This document shows positions 12,350 to 23,464 of a stretch of DNA of 64,000 nucleotides, piece by piece; position 1 is the stretch's first letter, and every line of letters starts with the position of its first letter. A program made the position numbers and the translations under genes. Source of the stretch: Diphasiastrum complanatum (lineage: Eukaryota > Streptophyta > Lycopodiopsida > Lycopodiales > Lycopodiaceae); NCBI GenBank assembly GCA_029204225.1, contig CM055103.1, forward strand, positions 19,664,925 through 19,728,924. The letters run 5' to 3'. Under the pieces are notes generated by a model. The model had not been told where the DNA came from. It saw nothing but the letters and a program-made list of their open reading frames with translations, and did no database searches.

Positions 12350-14640
12350 GTGAGTTGGTTAGGACATCCCTACCTCTCCTTTAGGTTAGGAGGTCAACTC
12401 CAATCCATCGCATACATGGTAAACAAAATTCGAGATCAACTTGTAGTTGTAGGTGAAAAAGTCTCAAATTACAATAGAGTGTTGTTTACCATAATATTTT
12501 ACCATAGTCGTGCACAAATGAAGGTTTGACACCCTCTTTTTATGAATTGTTGCGTGAAGATATCAAGAGGCATAACTTGGAAGCACAAACAAATTTCATT
12601 GTGCAAGATTTGACCATAAGAAAGAAGTGGTTCTAAAGAATCAAAGCAAGGGCAAGGACAATATTTAAAGACAAAATGTAGTTTACAAGTTAACCTATTT
12701 ACTAATTAATGGTGAGCAAAGTAACAACTCTTTCACGTCTATTCCCAAAAGGCAATGTAACTTTGGCCATTTTTCAAATAAATCACTTTTCTTCTGACTA
12801 AAACAATATGAAGAGAAGAAATAATATTTAAAAAAAAAATTCAAGTCAAAATGTGAAAAATGTCACTATGAATGAAAGAAAAGAAGAGATTTGTGATTTT
12901 TTTTTCTCCTTGCGCTACTTTGGTTACTCATGAACCTATGGAAGGACATTATATGAAATTTGGTACATGCAACACATGACTCCTAGAAAAATCGGTATAC
13001 AAGATATACCAAGAGCAATAATGATAAAAAAAAGGATTTCTCAGAGACAATAACACTCATATTGTTTATGGAAAATTTTGACATAAAAAGCATTAAGAAT
13101 GTCTTACATGTGCCTAGCCTTGCTAAAAGTCTTTTGTTAGTGTTGCCAAGACAAAAAAAATTGAGTTTGGTGATAGGAAATATCATTAAAAATATTGGTC
13201 TTAGCTACAAAGTAGGAGTAGACGAGTTAAACAAATATTTGTAAGTTTTATGCCACGATTCTTGACCAGCATGCCCTTACAATCGTCAAGGAGTCACGAG
13301 ATAAACATTGGCATGAAATGTATACTCATTTATATATTCAAAGGAGACATTGAAGAAACAATACATGGTTGTTGAATTGGATATCTTTGAGTATGATATA
13401 ATGTCAATCAAGCATGTTTTATGCAAAAGAACCATTGGCAAGAATCCCCCCAAGGGAGGGACTTATTGTTAATTGATGGCAAAAATTAGACTAAATTAGG
13501 TTTTTTAAAATTTATTTTCAATGCTATTTTGTCTACAAATTCCAATTGTAGGGATTAAATGGCAAGAAAATTATCGCTAGTAGTCGGCAACATAGAGCTT
13601 TAACCTACACAAAAGGAGCTAGAATAACTATTTAAAGAAGAGAAATCACTATTTATAGAAGAGACTTAGAATTATAGGATGAAAAACATTCCATTTTTGA
13701 AGGACGCGTGATGGGAAAGCACCATAGAGAGACATTCAAGAAGGGGGGAGCCGCTAGAGCGAAGAAGCCACTTGGGCTCATCCAAAAAAACTTGTGCAAC
13801 CCGATGAAGACCATGTCGTTAGGAGGAGCCGACTACTTCATGACACTCATTGACGACTACTCTAGGAGGATGGGGATCTACTTTTTGAAAAAGAAATCTA
13901 ATGCATTGGATCAATTCAAAGAATTCAAAGCTTTGGTAGAGAACCAGCTGGATGCACACATTAAGGTGCTAAGATTAGATAGAGGGGGCGAATACAAAGG
14001 GGGAGACTTTGAAGCATTTTGCAAGGAGCATGGAATCAAAAGGCAATTTACTCAATCACATACACCACATAGCAATGGGGTAGCTGAGAGGAAAAAACAC
14101 ACCAGTGAGGAGAGCGCACACTCAATGATGATGCAAATGGGCCTGCCAAACTACTTCTGGTCAAAGGCGTGTAATGCAACAAGAGGCGCTTACGGGAATG
14201 AAGCTAAAGATTGAAAAGTTTCGCATTTTTGGGTGCAAAGCTTATGTGCACGTGCCAAAGGAAGAGTGAAACAAGATGGATGTGAAGTCTTAGTAAATGT
14301 ATCTTTGTTGGATATGATGATGAAGGCTTACAAATGCTTTAAACCAGAAAAGTGAAAAATCCACATTAGCAAAGATGTGATTTTTCATGAGATGCATAGA
14401 TTTGACGAAGTTGACCATACCAAAGATGATGGTGGCATTAAGAGGCTTCCTATGATCCTAGAAGAGATTGATGATGGTACTCTTTAGGAAATAGAGCATG
14501 AGGATCAAGTCCATGAAGAGAAACATGATCGAACTCCACCCATTTATGAGCCAAGGGGGGAGATATTTGTTGATTGGTGCTATGAAGGAGAAACCTGTGG
14601 GGAACAAGAGAATATACTTGGACACTCCTTGGGGTACTTA
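12350..14640 (+). mobile_element. Ty1/copia element 2, gag to integrase relic
   Basis: Heavily decayed plus-strand copia coding sequence. Gag traces are KIRDQLVVVGEKVSNYNRV near 12430, LLREDIKRHNLEAQTNFIVQ near 12550 and a knuckle-like RQCNFGHFSNK near 12750. The protease region reads IKNVLHVPSLAKSLLLV at about 13090. The integrase is the best preserved part. No LTR or PBS was identified on the left, where the CT/CA repeats lie. On the right the element is cut by the LTR of element 3 at 14671. Sequence between about 13430 and 13690 does not match copia and may be an insertion. Confidence 0.75.
13708..14330 (+). pseudogene. copia element 2 integrase core
   Basis: The frame 13708-14214 carries GKHHRETFKKG, then LIDDYSRRMGIYFLKKKS (first Asp, about 13848), RLDRGGEYKGGDFEAFCK (second Asp, about 13978) and NGVAERKKHT (Glu, about 14085). 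The D-D-E order and spacing are those of rve integrases. The C-terminal FRIFGCKAYVHVPKEE follows in a shifted frame at about 14220, and KCIFVGYDDEG-like traces near 14310. Stops make it non-functional. Confidence 0.88.
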
Positions 14641-14670
14641 CTCACACCAAGAAGTGTATCACGTAAGTTG

Positions 14671-15306
14671 TGTTGGAATTCGATGCTCAGCCTCAAATCC
14701 ATTTATTAATGAGCATCTTGAAAGCTGTACAAAACCCATAAAAAGACGGTCCAAATTTTGAGTAGAAGATCAAAAAATTCAAGATCAAATTTTTTAGAAT
14801 CTTTTGATACTAGATTGACTCGAAAAATTCTATATTTTTTGAGTCAGTGTATATTTTTTGAGTCATTGTACATTTTTAAATAATTTTAACTTTTGATGCT
14901 ATCGGTCCAAAATCCGACCCAATGACTTCGCGTTGACAGTCTGTCCACTTTGTACATGCATTAACTGTAATGAGGCGGTTGTAATAACTGCAACAAAATG
15001 GTTGTCTTCGATATTTTGTTGTATACCAATCCTAGAATCTTCATCAGAAAACTTCTTCTAATTATTCGAGTTTTCTGTAGCCAGCGTTATCACGCTCAAT
15101 GACTAAAAGTTGAAGTTATCACTTCAAGCATTATACTCACTGTTTGATATTAATCAGAGTGCAAATTCTCAGTCGCACTACTGTATTGTTTCATTGAGCA
15201 TTTGTCTGAATCATTCAATTGGAATATTCTGCTATTGTCTGTTGTGCTTCCGATCCTACATCAAGTTCGCTCATCAGCTTTCGCTCATTCTCACTGATTT
15301 TCGACA
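14671..15306 (+). repeat. 5' LTR of copia element 3
   Basis: Starts TGTTGGAATTCGATGCTC and ends TTTCGACA, immediately followed by a PBS. It is 636 bp with TG and CA ends. It interrupts the decayed 3' part of copia element 2. No matching 3' LTR was found in the window. Confidence 0.75.
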
Positions 15307-15484
15307 TGGTATCAGAGCCTCTGTTTTGATCAAAGTTCCTCTAATTTGATATCAATCAATCATCTTTGATAAACCATCAATTTTTGACATGGTATCAGAG
15401 CCTCTATTTTGATCAGAGCTCCTCTAATATGATATCAGCCAATCATCTCTGATAAACCATCAATTTTTGACATGGTATCAGAGC
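15307..15484 (+). other. three tandem primer-binding sites
   Basis: TGGTATCAGAGC occurs at 15307-15318, 15390-15401 and 15473-15484, exactly 83 bp apart each time. The sequence between them is repeated too, with TTTTTGACA before and CCTCTNTTTTGATCA after. An 83-bp unit that includes the LTR end and the PBS has therefore been tandemly triplicated. The first copy adjoins the LTR. Confidence 0.9.
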
Positions 15485-15614
15485 AGACAATTCAGTAATC
15501 TACATTTCATTGCGGATTATCAAGTCTTGTTTCTATCAAGATGTTGTTCTAGCAAGTACGCAATCAACAATATTCTGAAATCGTCGTTTCTACCAACGAT
15601 ATCCTTCAACCATA

Positions 15615-16415
15615 ATGGATTTATCTTATAGTACTTCTCTTATCGACAAACTCAATGGGAGTAACTACCATTTCTGGAAATTCAAAATGAAGGTCATACT
15701 ACTAGCCAAAGAACTGTGGGACATCGTTGATGGCATAGAACTCAAACTTGAAAGTGATGCACCCATTGTCACCAAATGGAGACTAAGAGATGGCAAGGAT
15801 TTTGGCACGATCACTCTCAATATCAGGGACACACAAATCAGCCACATATGTGTTGCTCAGACTGCTAAGGATGCATGGGACATCCTAGAAATTCTCTACG
15901 ATATCAGGGATACCACATCCAAACTACATTTGAGGAAGAATTCTTCTCCCTGAGAATGTCTGAAGCAAAAAGTATTTCGAGTCATCTCAGCACTTTCAAA
16001 ACTCTTATGGAGTAGGTGTCTACAACTAGCTTAGTCATAGAAGATCGATGTTGTTATGACTCTATTATCGAGCCTACCTGAGGCCTATGATTGGGTCTTG
16101 GCAATTTCGACCCAAGAGCACCTCACTATTTCAAGAGTAATTTCGATGCTTCTACAAGAGAAAGTCAGAAGATCTGCAACCTCCTCAGGCTCAGGGTTAG
16201 ATACTCAAGCTCTACAAAACTTTAAAATTCAATGAAGTTCCAACAACAAGCAAATTCTGCTTTAGCCAGTTTTTTGATCCAGCAACAAGATGAAGATGAA
16301 GCAGCCTTCTTGACCAAGGTCGGAGAACATCAGGATATCGATTCCTGGTACCTAGACTCGAGAGCAACTCAGCATATGACTCACCACAAGGATGTGAAAA
16401 TTGTCAACATTTCTT
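15615..16415 (+). pseudogene. copia element 3 gag and protease start
   Basis: The frame from ATG 15615 reads IDKLNGSNYHFWKFKMKVIL, LAKELWDIVDG and AQTAKDAWDILEILY, a standard copia Gag (UBN2-like). A frameshift near 15945 leads to RMSEAKSISSHLSTFKTLME. After further stops the protease start reads WYLDSRATQHMT at about 16347; the catalytic DSG is changed to DSR. Copia similarity ends at about 16415, where the next element begins. No zinc knuckle was seen. Confidence 0.85.
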
Positions 16416-16419
16416 AGCT

Positions 16420-17046
16420 AGTTTTAGGCCAAATTTGGTATTTTTGGCACGTAGTTTTGGATCTAACCTTTCACATGTGGAAGAGGCCTAGATATTTTTA
16501 TTTTAGTATATATTTTATATTGAAGAAGTCTCAAACTTTAGGACCTTCGAAATGACACCAAAATCATGTTATTTGGACATATAGGCCAAAATTGGCTATT
16601 TTAGAATATTGGTGCCCTAAAATTGGGTCCTAAGTTCTAGAGAGAGGAGAGAGAGTCATCTCTCTCACCTATATTAGGCTGAAATTTATGGAGAATAGGT
16701 TGGAGAAACCTATTGTATGATTCATTGAGATCAATAGATCATTGTCATTGTTTCTTCCTCCATTGAGAGCATTGTCTTGCGTATTGTCTTCAACCTTTTG
16801 TGTATGATCTTAAGAGGTTTCCAAAAGTGGTAGGTTGTTGTTGGGCACCCTATTTGCTATTATTTTTGGCTGCCATCAATACCTTTTATTAGTTTCTTTT
16901 GTCTCTTGAATGCTTTGTCAAGTTCATGTGTATCAAAGGTAGCATTAGGATGCTTTGCCATTTCTAGCTTTTGTAGCTTGTTGTGCAAAGATCTTAGCCA
17001 AATATTTTGGGAGTTTGGATCCATTTAAGATTTGTTTTTTTTTACA
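16420..17046 (+). repeat. 5' LTR of copia element 4
   Basis: The right edge is fixed by the PBS at 17047; the left edge is uncertain and set by the end of element 3 coding sequence. It contains a purine/pyrimidine-rich mirror (GAGAGAGGAGAGAGAGTCA then TCTCTCTC) at about 16640-16670. Parts match 39702-39900 (such as GGCCAAAATTGG), so the two belong to one LTR family. Confidence 0.6.
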
Positions 17047-17058
17047 TGGTATCAAAGC
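17047..17058 (+). other. primer-binding site of copia element 4
   Basis: TGGTATCAAAGC, preceded by TTTTTTTTTACA. One mismatch from the initiator-Met consensus and the same variant as copia element 1. Confidence 0.8.
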
Positions 17059-18212
17059 TAGTTGGCTGCTAGTTTTAGTAAGGTTTCCATTTATGGTGAT
17101 ATTTGGATGTTTGATCAAGTTCTAGCATGATTATGCATTGCATTGTTGATCAAATCTTACTAACCTTTTGTTTTGTCAGTTGAACTTGTGGATCAAAAGC
17201 ATATTCAGGTATATTGAAGATCAGAGGCTAAGAAGAACTTATTTTGAATTATTCATCACATCTTATCATCTTTTGATTGTGAGGCTTGTGCATATTCAAT
17301 ACTAACAATGTTCTTTTCATTCTATTGTTGAAAATCTCCATTTTTTGGATGAACACTCTCCTTAAGTGGATGAACCTTCTCCTTAAGTGGATGACAAATG
17401 CTCTTTGTGTGAGTTTCTAATTCTCCTAAAGGCTGAGAAAAGCTCCCATTTGGATGAAAGATCCCCTTTTTGGGGGAACATATTGTAAGCTCCATTGTGA
17501 AGAGCATATTGTAAAGATTGTCATCAATTTTGGCATAAATTTTGGTGTACTTTGTTGAGCATGTAAGTAACTCTCCTTATGTAATTTGATTGGAGCATTT
17601 GCTGGAAGGTTTTAACCATTATGCAAATGTGTTTTTAGTTTCTTAACAGGTTGAGGAACATTCTCATGTGAAGTGATCTTAGATCTACATCTAAACATCA
17701 AGATTTGACAGTGAACATAGTCTTGTGATTCACTAAGTGTGCTCTTTCATTCACCTCTAAAGCTTGTATTTATCGCTTGCTGGAGTTTATAAACTTTTAG
17801 AAGTGTGGTTTACATGTGGTTTTATAGGTTGAATCAATATCTTAGTGTGTTGATCATATCTTGATCAAGTTTGTTTAATTCTAGGTATCCTTGGTAGCCT
17901 AGTCTTGTGTATTTTCTAAGAATGCAAGTAACTCTTCACACCATAACTTGATTTGGTCACTTGCTGGAAAGTTTGAGAGCTTAAGCAAGAGTGTGTTCAA
18001 GTTGGTTTGAGTTTGTAATCCATTCTTAGTGTGTGCAAAGTGTTGCATGTGTCTCAATCTTCCTTTCTATGCTTGGAAACCAGCCAGGTTCAAGATAGAA
18101 GTGTTTTAGGGTCCTAGATTTTCTGAGATCTCCTTATTTATCATTTGTTGAGAAAAAAGTGAGTGCTAGGTGAATTAGAAAAGAACCTAAAATTTAAAGA
18201 ACCATTATATTC
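17059..18212 (+). other. untranslated leader of copia element 4
   Basis: 1.15 kb between the PBS and the gag start with no coding frame. It contains loosely repeated segments: a TAAGTAACTCT...GCTGGAAGGTTT type block at about 17565-17615 and again at about 17925-17975, with a weaker version near 17755-17800. There is also a short direct repeat CTCCTTAAGTGGATGA at about 17357 and 17377. Long leaders are usual for plant LTR elements. Confidence 0.6.
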
Positions 18213-18704
18213 ATGGCTCCCAATGGTGGAATCATGTTAGAAACTAATGATAGGTTGAGTTCATTAAACTACTCTACCTGGAAAGTGAGGATGGAGTCCC
18301 TACTTGAGTTAAATGAACCCATGGACATAGTTGCAGGAATTGAAGAGAGACCACCCACAGCTCAAGAGCAACAAAGGTTTGATAAGAAGGCTAAAAGGGC
18401 TCTTCATATCATCAAAATGAATGTTAACAATGAACTTCTCAAGGAAGTTGGTAAGTGTCAAAGTGCAAGTGAGGCATGGAATGCCTTGAAGAAAATCTTT
18501 GAATCAAAGAAGAAAAGAGAGCAAGGTGAGAGGCAAGGAATTCTAGCAATAGATGAAGAAGAGCATATCATTTGTGAAACTCTTGTTATGACTTCAAGTT
18601 TGCTTGCACATATAGATGGGAATGATCCTTGGTGGATTGATAGTGGAGTCTCATCTCACATGACAAGACATAAGAAATACTTTTCATCCTTATTGTCTTA
18701 TTAG
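18213..18704 (+). pseudogene. copia element 4 gag fused to protease start
   Basis: A single 163-residue frame begins with the copia Gag start NGGIMLETNDRLSSLNYSTW and VRMESLLELNEPMDIVAGIE, then ASEAWNALKKIF. After residue ~110 it jumps to a protease start (WWIDSGVSSHMTRH, about 18632) with an intact DSG. About 150 residues of normal Gag, including the zinc knuckle, are missing, so this is an internal in-frame deletion. The stop TAG at 18702 interrupts the protease. The gag is of the same subfamily as those at 38393 and 40703. Confidence 0.87.
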
Positions 18705-19584
18705 GGTGAGAGCAACATCATCTATACTGCAAATGATTGTCAATGTGACATCAAAGGCATAGGCGCAATTCTTATTTCTCTTTCAACAAATAGGAAAGCT
18801 AATCTTGAAAATGTATTGTACATTCCTTCAATCACTAAGAACTTGCTTAGTGTTAGTCAAATGATTTGACAAGGGGCTTGATGTTGAGTTCATTGGAGAT
18901 GCTTGCTTGATAAGTAAATGTGGAACCTTGATTGCTCAAGGAAGGAGGCATGGGAGGCTTTTCAAACTGGATGCATGTGTCTAAGCATGAAGGATGTATT
19001 GCTAGGGAACAATTGACAAACCAAGAAGTTTGGCATAAGAGGTTGGGCCATCCCAACTTCAAATCTTTGGAGGTAATGGCAAAGAAAGAGCATGTTCTTG
19101 GTCTCCCTAAGAGTCTTGCTGCAAATAATACATTTTGTGAACATTGTGCCTTGTCGAAATCTCATAGACTTGCTTATTCTAGGTCTACTTCTAGATCTAC
19201 AAAAGTTTTTCAACTTGTGCATTTGGATCTTCATTCTCTTAGTACAACTAGCAATGTTGGGGCAAAGATGTATGCAACTTTCATTGATGACTTTGATAGG
19301 TATACTTGGGTCTATCTGCTTAAAACCAAGGATGAAGTGTTTGCTACATTTGTCAAGTTTAAGAATGGGAAAATCAATTCAATACAAAGATCAAATGCTT
19401 GAGATCAGATAATGGAAGGGAATATATTTCAAATAAGTTCAAAGATTTTTGCATAGCACAGGGAATTAAGAGAGAGTTTTCTAGCCCTAGGACTCCACAA
19501 CAGAATGGAATGGCCGAGAGGAAGAATAGAACCCTTAAGCGTTGTAGGATCTTTGGTTGCACTTGTCTACTACATGAAGAATAA
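18705..19584 (+). pseudogene. copia element 4 protease end and integrase
   Basis: After the stop come VLYIPSITKNLLSVSQM (about 18815), the pre-integrase block VWHKRLGHPNFKSL (about 19030) and the zinc ligands CEHCALSKSH. The integrase core has FIDDFDRYTWVYL (about 19281) and, in another frame, RSDNGREYISNKF (about 19400), RTPQQNGMAERKNRT with the Glu (about 19490). It ends with CRIFGCTCLLHEE at 19584. A small deletion joins the post-Glu region to RIFGC, and copia similarity stops there. Confidence 0.88.
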
Positions 19585-19625
19585 CATATAATGGAAATGG
19601 AATGATTCCTCCATGTTTCCACCTT

Positions 19626-19880
19626 TTAAATCTCTGTAAAAAGACAACAAACATGTAATAAATGAATATGATGAATGCTTGCTTGCATGTCTTCTCCATA
19701 TTTCACTTCTTGTGAAGTGTATGTGTTGAAATCCACCATGAATGAGCCTCCATTGCCTTCTTGCCATGAAGAACCATCAAGCCTTGGAAATCCATGAGTA
19801 AAAGAGTACAACAATGATGCTAAGCTAGGTCCATAAGACTCCATATATATAGTAGGTAGCACTAGCCCTTGATTATTCAT
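19626..19880 (-). repeat. unassigned module shared with 39330-39600
   Basis: The minus strand holds an open reading of 84 codons including SFTHGFPRL, GNGGSFMVDF and LLHVCCLF. A clearly related sequence lies on the plus strand at about 39340-39580 (SFTHRFPKV, GNGGSFMEF, LTHVCYY), with matching bases such as GGCAATGGAGGCTCATTCAT. It is not any gag or pol domain I know. It may be a retroelement-borne extra sequence or a captured gene fragment. Confidence 0.6.
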
Positions 19881-20129
19881 TATGAACTAGATGGCATGGT
19901 CAAACCAGATGATAGAGGACCTATTTTTGCATTTTTCACCACATCTACATTTGAAAAAGGGTCTTTTCTAGTTCTAGATCCTAGCTTGGTGTAGATTCAT
20001 TCTATTAAAGCTAGTTTCAACTGAGAAGGTTCAAATTTGTTTATACGAATAATGGTGTCGAAGGCTACAGGGGTCTCAAGAGAAGAATTTGTATGCAAGG
20101 TGGCCAACTTGCAGACTTGTATCTCTACT

Positions 20130-20672
20130 TAGCCAAAAGACCTGGTGTGAACACGTGTGTTGCTATCAGAGCAAATCCATGCTATATTGACCCAAGTGAC
20201 CCTTACAGAGTGAGGTATGTCATGCACTACTATCCATACTCCTGAGCATATCCATGATCATTATATAGGAATCACATAACGACCATTGTATTTGGACACT
20301 GTTTTGATAGATAGATTGGGTTATTTAATAAGTGATTTCTAATGTCTTTACTAGGTATTAGGGTAGATCCGTGCCATTCTAACCCTTTCGTAAAGACAAT
20401 GTGTCTTACGCATTTCCATGCTATCTAAGACCGTCTTATTGGAGCTCTTATCGTGAAGTTTACTGACCAAGTTTTCATTGAAAGTTACTTAGTAATAGCG
20501 GTTTTAAGTAGAGTCATTTCTTTTGTAGAAAGGAAGAAGCATAATGGGGGTTGTTATTATTATTATTTTAAAATAACTCGTTCGTGTGTTGTAGCATTCG
20601 CATCTAGATTGATAACAAAAACCCATACCTGAATGTTTGTAGACGAAGCTTCTTGAGATGCTGCCATAGTTG
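20130..20672 (+). repeat. segment repeated in inverted orientation at 57.6-60.8 kb
   Basis: This matches the reverse complement of about 60223-60820 and, more briefly, of 57640-58206. Shared blocks include CCAAGTGACCCTTACA, CCATACTCCTGAGCATAT, GTAGATCCGTGCCATTCTA-like and GAAGCTTCTTGAGA. A frame around 20130-20245 reads like protein (NTCVAIRANPCYIDPSDPY, then PYS and a stop), but it is not a family I recognise. Confidence 0.7.
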
Positions 20673-20726
20673 TTTTTCCGTGAGAGTACTATCTTTTCAA
20701 CATAGCGACAACAAATGTGGTTACTT

Positions 20727-21001
20727 TGTTAGAAATCAATGATAAACTTCATTGTTACACTTCTTAGTTAATATTTACGATGTACTTTATTATTGAAAGC
20801 TATTACCAGCTGTAAATAGCCATAGGCTAGTCTAGTAGTCTACTCCTATGTTTTCTCTCTTATTAGGGTTCAAGATTATTTGTACATTTTACATTCAGTA
20901 TGATTTAGTGTGATAGAGTGATATTGCGTGTTCTTCTTCAGCCTCCTTACTTGGTGATTGCTTATGATGAATGCTTGATGTTGCATATCTGATTTTTGAC
21001 A
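20727..21001 (+). repeat. 5' LTR of copia element 5
   Basis: Starts TGTTAGAAATCAATG and ends TTTTTGACA directly before a PBS, about 275 bp. The right edge is secure; the left is inferred from the TGTT start. Confidence 0.6.
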
Positions 21002-21013
21002 TGGTATCAGAGC
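21002..21013 (+). other. primer-binding site of copia element 5
   Basis: Perfect TGGTATCAGAGC, preceded by the LTR end GACA. Confidence 0.85.
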
Positions 21014-21279
21014 TACGATAGTCCTGCATGCCTAATCAGTGGATACAGCTTGTCACAGGCTCCGCAATGAAGTGAAAAAATCCTTCATAGGAGGTGAAAG
21101 CTTGGAGATACAAAAACGGCTGGAAGAAATCCTTCTTGGTGTATTTTGCAGGTTTTGGAGCTCAAAAGCATTAGTGGGGAATGAAGGCATAGTTCCGAAG
21201 GCATCCGAAAGGCCAGGGCAACATCAGACAGATTGAAAATCTGTTGAGAGGGGATATTTTTTCTTTTTTACAATACTTG

Positions 21280-21825
21280 CACCCGTAGCCAAAATGGTAA
21301 CTATTCGTTCTATCATTGCAATTTCTGCTTTCTATGTTGGAAAATCTAGCAAATGGATGTCAAATCTACTTTTCTTAATGGAGTGTTGGATGAAGAGGTA
21401 TATTTAGAGCAACCTCAAGGGTTTGTTGAGCCAGAGAGAGATCATTTGGTTTGTAAACTCAACAAAGCCATATATGGATTGAAGCAAGCGCCACGAGCGT
21501 GGTACTCTTGCATTGATGAACACTTCAAACAAAGGGGAATGGTAAAGAGTGATGCTGATCCTAATCTTTACATTCTTAGGCAAAAGTCAGATATAGTGTT
21601 CGTTGTCCTCTATGTCGATGATTTGATTATTACAAGAAGTAATATGGGCTTAATTGATGAAATCAAATCATACCTTTCCAATACCTTTGACATGAGCGAT
21701 TTAGGATTGATGCATTATTGTCTTGGTATTGAAGTTTGGAAAAAAGACAATGTTATTCTTACGCAAAGCAAGTATGCACGGGATCTATTATATAAGTTTA
21801 ATATGCATGATTGGAGCTGTTGAAC
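21280..21825 (+). pseudogene. copia element 5 reverse transcriptase fragment
   Basis: A shifted frame first shows PVAKMVTIRSIIAISA (about 21288), then the main frame MDVKSTFLNGVLDEEVYLEQ (21353), CKLNKAIYGLKQAPRAWY, VVLYVDDLIITRSN with the catalytic YVDD (about 21611), and SDLGLMHYCLGIEVW. It ends abruptly at 21823 before RNase H. Gag, protease and integrase of this element are absent: the ~270 bp between the PBS and RT hold only an unrecognised 65-codon frame (21039-21236). Confidence 0.9.
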
Positions 21826-22734
<909 letters not shown>

Positions 22735-23167
22735 GTATACCTTATTTAAATTCTCAGGGAGACTTGCCTGTTGGGAAACTCCTAGGTGCATCATCATCGC
22801 ATAGAAAAAGCAACTGCATGGAGAATTCAGCTTTGTTTTACGAGCAGAGTAACATGTGGATAATGCAAAAGCTTGTTTCATTTTTTGTTTCATATAAATA
22901 AATGAAGATTGATTATCGGTTGTTTTAAATTAGATTCTCATGAAACATTTTATACCAATAGATAAGTATACCTTGAGCAAAGGCATGCAAAGAGAAAAAC
23001 ATAACCGTGAAAATTGGCCCATACAAAATCTGCCCCAATAGCATTTTCTTGTCACTTATCATATCTTTGTTGGGAAGAATTTTGTTAAGAAGGTTGAACC
23101 ACACATGCAGTGATCGTCCTGACATGAACAAACCAAATGCCGCCATCCGAAGTGTTCTAGAAAAATC

Positions 23168-23451
23168 TGAAAAGAAGACCAACACAGATGGAAGAAAACC
23201 AAAAAACAGAGCACAAGAGATGATAAACAAAATGTTCAGATTCTTCATCATGTTATGCACATATATGTACATTACAGAGGCTACGTGAGGCTCAAGAGGT
23301 CTTCAAAGTTAAGCCTAAATCTACTCAACTGCCTACCAATAAATAGCTAACATTTAGCTCTAATCTAACACCTAACTAACTGCCTACAAATTAGCCTCTA
23401 TGGCTGACTATGCACGAATAGTAGGTTGGTGAAATGCTTGAATGCCTAACA
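23168..23451 (-). repeat. 3' LTR of copia element 6
   Basis: On the minus strand it begins TGTTAGGCATTCAAGC right after the polypurine tract and ends CTTCTTTTCA followed by the target duplication GATTT. It is 284 bp. Confidence 0.95.
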
Positions 23452-23464
23452 CTCCCCCTTCAAA
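23452..23464 (-). other. polypurine tract of copia element 6
   Basis: The minus strand reads TTTGAAGGGGGAG immediately before the LTR start TGTTAGG; this is the plus-strand priming site of the element. Confidence 0.9.

Noticed and set aside
14498-14761. 87-codon plus-strand frame
   Set aside because: It crosses from decayed copia sequence into the LTR of element 3, so it is chance.
21039-21236. 65-codon frame after the PBS of element 5
   Set aside because: Not a Gag start and no homologous motif; probably leader sequence.
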